Assembly: GCA_003978875.1 (NCBI GenBank)
Contig: QNXQ01000062.1
Location: 1-23,706 of the forward strand
Direction: 5' to 3'
DNA length: 23,706 nucleotides
Source of the DNA: Aquifex sp.
GTDB lineage: Bacteria > Aquificota > Aquificia > Aquificales > Aquificaceae
In this document: positions 1-7,255 of the stretch, piece by piece
Numbering within the stretch: the first letter of the stretch is position 1
How the letters are laid out: the number at the start of each line of letters is the position of its first letter
Made by a program: the position numbers and the translations under genes
The notes under the pieces: model-generated
What the model was told of the DNA's origin: nothing
The model's database searches: none
What the model saw: the letters and a program-made list of their open reading frames with translations, nothing else

Positions 1-2
1 TC

Positions 3-266
3 AAATACCTTCTCAAGGAGATCGGTTGCTATCCGGGAGAGATTCTCGTTACAAAAGGTTTGGACTACTATTGCGACGGAAGATATCTCGGTACGGCGAA
101 ACAGAAGGGGTCGGACGGAAGGATCGTCGGACATTTCGAATACAACGGCACCGTGCCGGAAGGTGAGTATTTCATGCGGGGCACCCATCCGCGCAGTTAC
201 GACAGCCGCTATTTCGGTTTTGTGAAGCGTGCGGCCGTCGTCAGGGGGGCGAAACCGATATGGTAG
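3..266 (+). CDS. TraF/TrhF-type conjugative signal peptidase (S26), 5' truncated
   Basis: The reading frame is open from the window edge, so the start and the membrane anchor with the catalytic Ser lie outside. What remains is the C-terminal part of an S26 (LepB/TraF) peptidase. LLKEIGCYPGE near the left end matches the box with the general-base Lys (KRxxGxPGD in LepB), and HPRSYDSRYFGFV matches the conserved SxDSRYxG box. A short Gly-rich section (GRYLGTAKQKGSDGR) lies between them, as in TraF of conjugation systems. In F/SXT-type transfer systems this periplasmic peptidase matures transfer proteins or pilin. A TTG at 60 could be called as a start but it falls inside the conserved domain, so I treat the gene as cut by the window. 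It overlaps the next gene by 7 bases (ATGGTAG). GC content is clearly higher than in the rest of the window. Family call is firm; exact subfamily is inferred from the neighbour. Confidence 0.8.
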   Translation, partial: KYLLKEIGCYPGEILVTKGLDYYCDGRYLGTAKQKGSDGRIVGHFEYNGTVPEGEYFMRGTHPRSYDSRYFGFVKRAAVVRGAKPIW

Positions 267-664
267 CCATGGGAACGCGACCGGTCGTGATCGCACTCTC
301 GGCAGTCATCGCCGCCCATGCCGCAACCTATGAGATCGCGGAGCCGGATATGCTCAAGGAGATCAGGGAGAAGGCTGCCGCGGCCAAGCCGGAAATGGAG
401 GCGCGGATCGAAGAGCAGAAGCGGAAAATAGAGGAAAGGTCAGGCGTGCATCTCTCCCCGAGCCGCAGGAATTACGTATATTACATCGATCCAACCTACA
501 CTCTCGATCACGACATCCCGAGGGTGGACCGTTTCGGAAACGTGGTCGGAATACTCTATCCCAAAGGGTATACGTTCAACCCGATCGCTTTCACGACCGT
601 TTCACCTCCTCCCATGGTCGTATTCAACGCCTGCCGAAGCAGGGATGTCGCCGTCGTAAAAAGC
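260..664 (+). CDS. TraW-like conjugation protein, 3' truncated and joined to mnmA antisense
   Basis: The N-terminus has a Sec signal peptide ending AHA and then ATYEIAEPDMLKEI, the typical start of mature TraW (Y-x-I-x-E-x-D-LL-x-x-I). A charged helical stretch follows, then YYIDPTYTLDHDI and ILYPKGYTFNPI, both TraW landmarks. TraW is a periplasmic protein needed for pilus assembly in type IV secretion of the F/SXT class, and traW normally follows trhF/traF as here. Recognisable TraW ends near VVKSY (about 660-668). The open frame runs on to a stop at 1156, but that part is the antisense of mnmA and should not be counted. TraW proteins are usually about 200 residues, so the C-terminal third is missing. 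Start is ATG 260 (overlapping the upstream stop) or ATG 269. GC is high, like the gene before it. Confidence 0.75.
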
Positions 665-1675
665 TATTACCTGTCCGGGAGTGATTCCTCGTACATTCTC
701 CTTGAATTTGACTATATACCCGCCTTCCCTTTTTTCTATATTTTCTACAGGAGTAGGTTTATGTCTGTACCTTATTTGAGCTTCAATATTCTTCCACTTT
801 TCCATAGGTACATGAAAGTTTATATCTTTCACAAAGAGTTTATCGTTGTAAAGGTATTCCTCTTCACCCACAACCACGGTGTTAGTCGAAGGGTCTATAT
901 CTATGACGTAGACAGGTTTTCCGTAAGAAACTCCAAGCCCTCTTCTCTGTCCTATGGTAAATCTGTAAAACCCCTCGTGCTCTCCCAGAACCTTTCCCGA
1001 GACGTGTTTGATAACTCCCCTTCTTTTACCTGTAATCTCTTCGAGATATTCGCCGGGAGACTTGCCCATAAGAAAACAAACTTCTTGAGAATCTCTCTTT
1101 TGAGCCACCTCAAGACCGTACTCCTCGGCTATTTCTCTCACTTCTTCTTTCGTTAAATCCCCTAAAGGAAACATCAAAAGCTCGAGATCTTCTTTTTTAA
1201 CCAAAGACAAAAAGTAAGTTTGGTCCCTGCGTTTGTCCTTTGGTCTTTTGATTACCGGACCGTACTTTTCATCTTCGGTGAGTCTCGCGTAATGCCCTGT
1301 TGCCAGCTTATCTATTTCTGCAACCTGTCTTAAATACCTTGCAAAGAAACCTGTTTTTACCTCCCTATTACATATAGCACATGGATTAGGAGTTCTACCC
1401 TTTAAATACTCCTCTACGAAGTAGTCTATTACTTTGGTCTTAAAAATTTCTTCCCAACTAAAAACTATATGTGGAATTCCCAATCTTTTTGCTACCTTTG
1501 CCGCATCCTGAACATCTTTAGGAGAACAGCATACGTTATGGGTTTCACCTACCTCACAAACCTCTACGGTGTGAAATCTCAGAGTAACTCCTATAACTTC
1601 GTATCCCTGCTCCTTTAAAAGGAGTGCTGTGACACTACTGTCTACTCCTCCGCTCATCCCTACGGCAACTCTCAT
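602..1675 (-). CDS. mnmA: tRNA-specific 2-thiouridylase MnmA, altered C-terminus
   Basis: MnmA adenylates and thiolates U34 of tRNA Lys, Glu and Gln. The PP-loop GMSGGVDSS lies near residue 7, the catalytic Cys is in NPCAICNREVKTG (about C99) and the second redox Cys in DSQEVCF (about C200). RRDQTYFLS and TIGQRRGLG are also present. The C-terminal barrel proceeds normally to TPGQVIAFYDGD. Family members then usually end in a Gly-rich tail of the type LGGGxI. Here it is replaced by about 12 residues (IPASAGVEYDHGRR) encoded by the opposite strand of the foreign TraW gene. The last dozen codons are thus not native. Start chosen is ATG 1675; a TTG directly before it (1678) is less likely. The gene lies downstream of the Lnb_N gene with a 32-base gap. 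Confidence 0.93.
   Translation of the reverse strand: MRVAVGMSGGVDSSVTALLLKEQGYEVIGVTLRFHTVEVCEVGETHNVCCSPKDVQDAAKVAKRLGIPHIVFSWEEIFKTKVIDYFVEEYLKGRTPNPCAICNREVKTGFFARYLRQVAEIDKLATGHYARLTEDEKYGPVIKRPKDKRRDQTYFLSLVKKEDLELLMFPLGDLTKEEVREIAEEYGLEVAQKRDSQEVCFLMGKSPGEYLEEITGKRRGVIKHVSGKVLGEHEGFYRFTIGQRRGLGVSYGKPVYVIDIDPSTNTVVVGEEEYLYNDKLFVKDINFHVPMEKWKNIEAQIRYRHKPTPVENIEKREGGYIVKFKENVRGITPGQVIAFYDGDIPASAGVEYDHGRR
638..664. other. Junction between high-GC conjugation DNA and Aquifex-like DNA
   Basis: Left of this point codons are GC-rich with G/C third positions; right of it the DNA is AT-rich with typical Aquifex-like genes. The stretch at about 644-661 reads as DVAVVK in the TraW frame on plus and as FYDGDI in the MnmA frame on minus, and both fit their families. 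The join therefore lies in or beside a short shared sequence of perhaps 10-18 bases. Neither family continues normally past it. No att site, direct repeat or tRNA gene is visible at the join. Confidence 0.65.
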
Positions 1676-1707
1676 CAAAAGATATAAGATAGGCTTAAAA
1701 TTTTTGT

Positions 1708-3483
1708 TTAAAAATATATCAATGCTGAAACAGAAGGTTCAAAGGAGGCTTTATTTCCAACTAATTGGTAGTTAGTTTTAAATCTCACTGATAAACTTCT
1801 ATTGATATGAAAAGCAAACCTTAAAGAGTAATCGAAAAAATATTTTTCATTAAATTCTTTTAGATATTTTCCACTTGAAATTGAAGAAATAAAGGAAAAG
1901 ATTTTTCCTTGTTTTAACAAGCCTATTCTTAACCCTACAGCTATGGGCATTTCTCCATCAAAGTTATGCATAACTTTTATCTCACCCAAAGAGAAAGAAG
2001 TAATTTTTTCACCAATAGAAAATCCGAATCCACTGGTAATGGATAGGAATTTCCTTTTTTCTCCTCTATCGTTTAAAAATTCGTGAAAACCGAAATCTAC
2101 CTTCCAAGAAATAGGTCTATAGAATGAATACATGGGTTCTAAGGATATTATTCTCAAAATTTTCCAATCTTGAATCGTAAATCTGTGTAATTTAGGCAGA
2201 AACCGGAGACTTATTTCCGAAAAAACTATTTCACCGTTTTTTTTGTAGCCTTGAGGAGGGTCTAACAAATCGTGATAGGCGGGTCTATAGGACACGTCCA
2301 TATATTGAGTAACTTTATTAAAACCGTATGTGATGGAAAATCTTTGGGAACGGTGAGAAACATGGGGATAACCTTCAGGTTTTATAGAGTAGTTAATTTT
2401 TCCTCCTTTGCTTCTAAGTTTTAGGGCGTATAAGTACTTCTTTATGTATTTTCTTCTATCTATATCCTTGCTGTAGTAAAGAAACTTAACATATTGTGCG
2501 GCAAATTCGTACAGAAAAGCGCTTCCATTCTTAGGAAGTTCAGATTTATCGAATGCCCAGTTTATCACCTTCTCTACGTCATCATCTTTTAAATGCTTGG
2601 ATAGGTATCGCAGTTGTGTGAGTAGAGAAGGATAGTAATTGATTTTTCTTACTAAATTTTTATCTAAAACAGCTCTTATCGTATCAATGGGTATTACCCA
2701 AGGAGTTCTTACATGCGGGGAATTATTCGGTTTCAAAATTCCGAGTAAGTAAAGTATTTCCGACGAACAGTTTTTATGGAAAAAGTAATAATGAGAATAT
2801 TTATCTTTTAGTTCCCATAAATGTAGTTTTAAAAGTAAAAGCATTTCCCTATCTACTTTCAATTCGTATTCCCATAAATCTCTTCCTTCAATACCTACAT
2901 ATTCCTTAATCTTTTGATAGTAAGGGGATATATAGTAATATCCTTTGTAAAAACCAAAAAGTCCCTTAAAGGCGTAAATTAATGCATTGGTATCATTTAC
3001 TTGTGCAGCGTAGTTTACTATGAAAGAATAAACATTCTTTTCCCTATCGTATATTCTTAAAAATGTATGTCCGAACATTGAAGCAGGACTATTTATGTAA
3101 TAATCCGCAAAAATTAAACTTATTTTTTCTCCTTTAATTTCTTCAAGAAATTTATCAAGTTCAGGACACTTAACTTTGGGAAGATTTATTTTTAAAAATT
3201 TTTCTATAAAGAATGCTCTTGCAGGAAACTTACACCTTAGATACGGGTTCCTGTTTATAGCTCTTATAGTAGCTTGAAGTTCTTTATAGGGATTCTTTTT
3301 TCCCTCCGGAGATAAGAAAAAAGAGGGGTCATCTATAAGGCTTTTCCCATCCTTAAAATGTAATAATACCAACCAAAGATTTTGATTGAACTTACTATGT
3401 AAAGAAATTTCATTCTCCAAAGCAAAAGTTATAAAAAGGTTTATAAAAAAGAACAGAGGTAAGAGTTTACTATAATGAAACAA
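1708..3483 (-). CDS. Lnb N-terminal/DUF4105 periplasmic protein with outer-membrane barrel-like tail
   Basis: An N-terminal hydrophobic stretch (LLPLFFFINLFITFA) looks like a Sec signal peptide. Residues ~125-250 match the DUF4105/Lnb_N family: NSPASMFGHTFLR with conserved His139, and HKNCSSEILYLL with Cys239. These form the likely Cys-His pair of a papain-like fold. The rest alternates polar and hydrophobic residues, is rich in aromatics and ends in Phe (SVSALIYF), which fits an outer-membrane beta barrel. Enzymatic activity of the family is not established to my knowledge. The only start upstream of the signal peptide is TTG 3483, with no clear ribosome site, overlapping the DUF3015 gene by 14 bases. 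Translational coupling is therefore likely. DUF3015 and DUF4105 genes are commonly adjacent in other bacteria (from memory), which supports a joint envelope role. Confidence 0.8.
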   Translation of the reverse strand: MFHYSKLLPLFFFINLFITFALENEISLHSKFNQNLWLVLLHFKDGKSLIDDPSFFLSPEGKKNPYKELQATIRAINRNPYLRCKFPARAFFIEKFLKINLPKVKCPELDKFLEEIKGEKISLIFADYYINSPASMFGHTFLRIYDREKNVYSFIVNYAAQVNDTNALIYAFKGLFGFYKGYYYISPYYQKIKEYVGIEGRDLWEYELKVDREMLLLLKLHLWELKDKYSHYYFFHKNCSSEILYLLGILKPNNSPHVRTPWVIPIDTIRAVLDKNLVRKINYYPSLLTQLRYLSKHLKDDDVEKVINWAFDKSELPKNGSAFLYEFAAQYVKFLYYSKDIDRRKYIKKYLYALKLRSKGGKINYSIKPEGYPHVSHRSQRFSITYGFNKVTQYMDVSYRPAYHDLLDPPQGYKKNGEIVFSEISLRFLPKLHRFTIQDWKILRIISLEPMYSFYRPISWKVDFGFHEFLNDRGEKRKFLSITSGFGFSIGEKITSFSLGEIKVMHNFDGEMPIAVGLRIGLLKQGKIFSFISSISSGKYLKEFNEKYFFDYSLRFAFHINRSLSVRFKTNYQLVGNKASFEPSVSALIYF

Positions 3484-3916
3484 TAGCGTCTATTATGTCA
3501 GCAGATGTTACATTCTCGGATGAAAATATCTTGTCAAAATTCTTCTGAAGTTTTGAAAAGAATTGGGGTCTTTCTTCCTCAGGAATGTTCATCAAATCCG
3601 CAAGGGTCTCAAGATATATACCGTTGCCGCGTGCTATATCTTGAGCAAGTTCATCCATATTTTCAGCTACAAATATTTCCAGTTTTCTATTTGCTATCTT
3701 TTCAGGTTTTTTACACTCCAAAGTACCGAAGGTTATGCCAAAGGTTTGATTTCCAAAAGTACCGTTAGTTGTGACAGCTAAAAGCTCGTAAACTAATCCT
3801 TCTTGTTCTTTGAAAATCATATAACCCAAACCACATCCAGTATTTTCCTTATTCACCGCATAAGAAGAGGAAGCTAATAAAATCACTCCTCCGAGAGCAC
3901 TCAGGAACTTTTTCAT
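3470..3916 (-). CDS. DUF3015 family periplasmic protein
   Basis: This is a secreted protein of 148 residues. It has an MKKFLSALGGVILLASSSYA signal peptide, then a mature start NTGCGLGYMIF that carries the NTGCGLG signature of DUF3015. A second conserved Cys lies in TLECKKPEK. The C-terminal half is a run of acidic helices (ENMDELAQDIARGNG), also typical of the family. Function is unknown. I chose ATG 3916 because AGGAGGGG sits 7-8 bases upstream of it; the TTG at 3922 is too close to that site. It is the first gene of a two- or three-gene unit with the Lnb_N protein and possibly mnmA, divergent from cutA. Confidence 0.8.
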   Translation of the reverse strand: MKKFLSALGGVILLASSSYAVNKENTGCGLGYMIFKEQEGLVYELLAVTTNGTFGNQTFGITFGTLECKKPEKIANRKLEIFVAENMDELAQDIARGNGIYLETLADLMNIPEEERPQFFSKLQKNFDKIFSSENVTSADIIDAIVSL

Positions 3917-3920
3917 TATC

Positions 3921-3930
3921 AACCCCTCCT
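3921..3930 (-). promoter_or_regulatory. Strong ribosome binding site for the DUF3015 gene
   Basis: On the minus strand the sequence reads AGGAGGGGTTGATAATG. The Shine-Dalgarno core is well spaced for the ATG at 3916 and too close for the upstream TTG, so it decides the start. Confidence 0.7.
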
Positions 3931-4007
3931 TTAAGTCTAATTTACTTTGGTAGTATTATACATTTTTTGCTCATTCTTTAAAAGACTAAGTTTTAAAATT
4001 TAACTAT

Positions 4008-4322
4008 ATGAATGGATACTATGTGGTTTTAATAACTACTCCCGTAGATAAAGGAGAAGAAATAGCGAATTTCATAATAGAGAAAAAACTTGGGGCGTGC
4101 GTTAATGTGGTAAAGGAAGTAAGGTCAATTTACTGGTGGAAGGGAAATATAGAAAAAGACACCGAAGCTCTTCTGGTTGTAAAAACATCTGCAGAGAAGT
4201 TCAACCATCTCATGAGAGAAGTAAGGAAAATACATCCTTATACAGTTCCGGAAATTATAGCTCTGCCGATAGTAGCGGGAAATCCAGAATATTTGAACTG
4301 GATAGATGATAGTCTCACATGA
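4008..4322 (+). CDS. cutA: CutA1 divalent-cation tolerance protein
   Basis: A 104-residue protein with the CutA1 landmarks: VLITTPVDKGEEIANFIIEKKLGACVNVV at the N-terminus, IYWWKGNIEKDTEALLVVKT in the middle and HPYTVPEIIALP near the end. The length matches the family. CutA1 forms very stable trimers with a ferredoxin-like fold. It is linked genetically to copper tolerance in E. coli, but its general role is unsettled. The stop overlaps the start of rad50/sbcC as ATGA, so the two are translationally coupled. No strong Shine-Dalgarno is visible before ATG 4008. The 91 bases upstream are AT-rich and must hold divergent promoters. Confidence 0.93.
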   Translation: MNGYYVVLITTPVDKGEEIANFIIEKKLGACVNVVKEVRSIYWWKGNIEKDTEALLVVKTSAEKFNHLMREVRKIHPYTVPEIIALPIVAGNPEYLNWIDDSLT

Positions 4323-7255
4323 GACCTTTAAAGCTTGAACTGAAAGGTTTTACCGTATACAGGAAACCTCAAACAATTGATTTTTCAAAGCTTAGATTTT
4401 TCGTAATACAAGGAAAAACCGGAGCCGGGAAAACGAGCATAATTGACGCCATAACTTACGCCCTTTACGGTAAAGTCCCACGGTATTCCTCCCAGAGTGC
4501 CACTAAATACGTACTTTCGAGAGGAGAAAAGGAACTAAAAGTTATCCTTGATTTTTCCGTAAGAGGAAGGAAATACAGGATAGAACGCTACTACCGAGCT
4601 TTTCCCGAAGATAGTCAAGTCAGGGTTTATGAAGAAGGGAAAAGACTTAATATAAAAGCGAACCAAGTAGAAAAGTGGCTTCAACAAATTTCGGGAATAG
4701 ATTACAAAACATTTACTAAGGTAATACTTCTTCCTCAGGGAGAATTTGATAAATTCCTGAAAGAGGGTAAAGAAAGGAAGAACCTTTTAATTAAACTTCT
4801 CGGGCTGGAAGAGCTTGAAAAAATAAGCAAGCTCGCGGGTGAGGAATTCAAAAATCTTGAAGGAAGAAGGGAAGCTCTAAAAAAGGAATATGGACTCATA
4901 AAGGAGTATACGCCTCAGCTCAAAGAAAGACTCCAGGAGGAGATTCAGAATTTACAACTCCGACTTGAAGAACTAACAAAAAAAGAAGAACAAATACGTG
5001 AAGAACTCAGAAAATCCAAGGAAAAGAAAGAACTCTATGAGGAATATAAGCGGGTTTTAAAGGAATACGAAAGCTTAACGGAAAAAAAAGAAGAAATAGA
5101 GTCCCTTAAAGAAAAGCTTGAAATTTCGCGTAAAGTATCTCCATACGTACCGATAGCCAAAAGGATAGAAGAAATAGACGAAATTTTATCGGAGATAAAA
5201 CTTAAGAGACAAAAACTGTTAAAGGAGCACACTATCTTATCGGAAGAGCTTAAGAATTTAAAAGAGGAAGAGAAAAAACTGCAGGTGGAAAAAGAAAAGG
5301 CAGAAGAGTATAGAAATAGGGAAAAGGAGATAGAGTTAATACTCAAAAAACTTCTGGAAATAAAAGAATACATATTAGAAGTCGAAACTCTGCAAAGAGA
5401 AAGGAAAGAAGTAGAGAAGGAGTTTCAGAAAGCAAAGGAGGAATACACAGACCTCACGAGAAGAGTTGAAAAGGGAAGGAAGATTATAGAAGAGGAGGAG
5501 AGAAAATTAAAAGGTATTGAAGAAAAATTTTCCGAGGAAGAATACACTTCTCTGAAAACGAAGGAAAGGCTTTTAAAGGAACTGGAGAAGAAAGAGAAAG
5601 AGCTTCAAAAGAAAGAGAATGAGTATGAAATCTTAAAAGAAAAACTGGATACTCTTTATAAAGAATATACAAGGGTAAAAAAAGAGTTGGAGAAAGCGGA
5701 AGAAGAGTTAAAAAAGAGGGAACTTTATTACCACGCTCACATGGTTTCTTCTTATTTATCCGAGGGAGATACTTGTCCAGTTTGCGGTGGAACCTATAGA
5801 GGAAGGTTTAGCCATTCGATAGAACTCGGCGGTATTAACGAACTTAAAGCTAAAACCGAAAAGCTTGAAAGAGAAGAAAAAGAACTCGATAAAAGTATCG
5901 AAATTTTAAAACAAAAACTATCCATTCTTTCTGAAGAAATTGAAAAACTAAAGGAAGAAATAAGCGAGTATAAAAGGGAAATTCCTCCGAATCTTAAAGA
6001 CAAATTAAACGAGCTTGAAAAGCTGAGAAAGTCGAAGAAAGAAAGAGAGAAAAAACTGAAGCTCTATAGGCAAAAGCTTGATGAAAGAATAAAGCAGAGG
6101 GAAGAGGTATATGATAAGCTTTCTCTTTTGCAAAATCGTCTAAACGTTTTAGAAGAAAAGATAAAAGAAAGATTAGAAAAGATAAACGAATTTAAAGAAT
6201 TTTACAATTGTGGAAATATATCAAAGTGCGAAAAGGAATTAAAAGAAGAACTGGAAAGCATAAATAACCTTCTTAAAAATTTAGAAAAAAAGGAAAAGAC
6301 TCTGCGGGAAGAAATAGAAAGGGTATCCTTGAGAAAATCAAAAATAGAAGGTGAACTCTCCGCAGTAGTCAGAAATATAGAACTCCTTGAGCAAGAAAGG
6401 AGGGAAAAATTAAACAATTTGGCTGAAATCTATGAAATTGCAAAATCTCCACAAGAAGTACTTAATCTTTATTTAGGAGAAAAAGAGAAAATACTGGAAG
6501 AAAGAATAAAGGATTTTGAAGAAAAGAGCAAAATTCTTAGTGTAAAAAAGAGAGAACTTGAGGAAAAAGTAAAACTTTACGAAAACGTAAAGGATTATGA
6601 AGATGTGGAAAGGGAGTATTTAAGATTAAGAGAGGGAATTGATAACCTTTCAAAAAAGATAGGAGAGCTTAAGAAGGAAATCGAATACGTTGAAGAAAAA
6701 ATAAAAAGAAAAGAAGAAGTAGAAAAAGAAATAAAAGATATAGAAAAAAAACTCCAGATTTACTCCATTATAAAAACCGACTTCAGAGCGGATAGATTCC
6801 AGAAGTATGTAGCTGAAATAATGCTCAGAAAAGTAGTAGACCGTGCAAGTGAATACTTTTACAAGTTCACAGGCACATATTTCTTCGAACTTGAAAAAAC
6901 ATTAGGAAGTAGAGATAGAGATATAGTGGTGGTGGAAACTACCACAAATCAAATAAGACCGGTAAGCAGTTTGAGCGGTGGAGAAACTTTTTTAGCAAGT
7001 TTATCCCTGGCTTTCGGAGTGAGTGATATACTTTCCGGCAACGCAAATCTTGAAAGTCTTTTTATAGATGAAGGTTTTGGAAGTTTAGACCAAGATATGA
7101 GGGAACGTGTAAGCGAAATACTCGAAGCTATAAAGACTAACGTAAATAAAATGATAGGTATAATATCCCACATTCCCGATTTTGCGGAAAGATTTTCCGA
7201 AAGGATAATAGTGGAAAAGAAAGGAGACTTTTCAGAAGTAAAGGTAATCCTTTAA
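4319..7255 (+). CDS. Rad50/SbcC-type SMC-like DNA repair ATPase
   Basis: A 978-residue ATPase of the SbcC/Rad50 family, which acts with the Mre11/SbcD nuclease on DNA ends and hairpins. Walker A is GKTGAGKTS (residues 32-40), the Q-loop region is LLPQGEFDKFL, and two long Lys/Glu-rich coiled coils flank a zinc hook CPVC at 486-489. The signature motif SSLSGGE lies at 883-889, Walker B LFIDEGFGS with D917 and E918, and the switch His at 951 (ISHIPD). All ATPase and hook residues are present, so the gene looks functional. It starts at ATG 4319 inside the end of cutA. No mre11/sbcD gene is in this window. Its stop overlaps that of the convergent dnaE. The length equals the value I recall for the A. 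aeolicus homologue. Confidence 0.95.
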   Translation: MRPLKLELKGFTVYRKPQTIDFSKLRFFVIQGKTGAGKTSIIDAITYALYGKVPRYSSQSATKYVLSRGEKELKVILDFSVRGRKYRIERYYRAFPEDSQVRVYEEGKRLNIKANQVEKWLQQISGIDYKTFTKVILLPQGEFDKFLKEGKERKNLLIKLLGLEELEKISKLAGEEFKNLEGRREALKKEYGLIKEYTPQLKERLQEEIQNLQLRLEELTKKEEQIREELRKSKEKKELYEEYKRVLKEYESLTEKKEEIESLKEKLEISRKVSPYVPIAKRIEEIDEILSEIKLKRQKLLKEHTILSEELKNLKEEEKKLQVEKEKAEEYRNREKEIELILKKLLEIKEYILEVETLQRERKEVEKEFQKAKEEYTDLTRRVEKGRKIIEEEERKLKGIEEKFSEEEYTSLKTKERLLKELEKKEKELQKKENEYEILKEKLDTLYKEYTRVKKELEKAEEELKKRELYYHAHMVSSYLSEGDTCPVCGGTYRGRFSHSIELGGINELKAKTEKLEREEKELDKSIEILKQKLSILSEEIEKLKEEISEYKREIPPNLKDKLNELEKLRKSKKEREKKLKLYRQKLDERIKQREEVYDKLSLLQNRLNVLEEKIKERLEKINEFKEFYNCGNISKCEKELKEELESINNLLKNLEKKEKTLREEIERVSLRKSKIEGELSAVVRNIELLEQERREKLNNLAEIYEIAKSPQEVLNLYLGEKEKILEERIKDFEEKSKILSVKKRELEEKVKLYENVKDYEDVEREYLRLREGIDNLSKKIGELKKEIEYVEEKIKRKEEVEKEIKDIEKKLQIYSIIKTDFRADRFQKYVAEIMLRKVVDRASEYFYKFTGTYFFELEKTLGSRDRDIVVVETTTNQIRPVSSLSGGETFLASLSLAFGVSDILSGNANLESLFIDEGFGSLDQDMRERVSEILEAIKTNVNKMIGIISHIPDFAERFSERIIVEKKGDFSEVKVIL

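Noticed and set aside
669..1156. Continuation of the TraW reading frame to a stop at 1156
   Set aside because: It is the antisense of mnmA codons and has no TraW features; only the part to about 665 is kept.
4319..7255. Several minus-strand frames of 60-112 codons inside rad50
   Set aside because: They are Ser/Phe/Leu-rich mirror images of the Lys/Glu coiled coil, an expected artefact of purine-rich coding.
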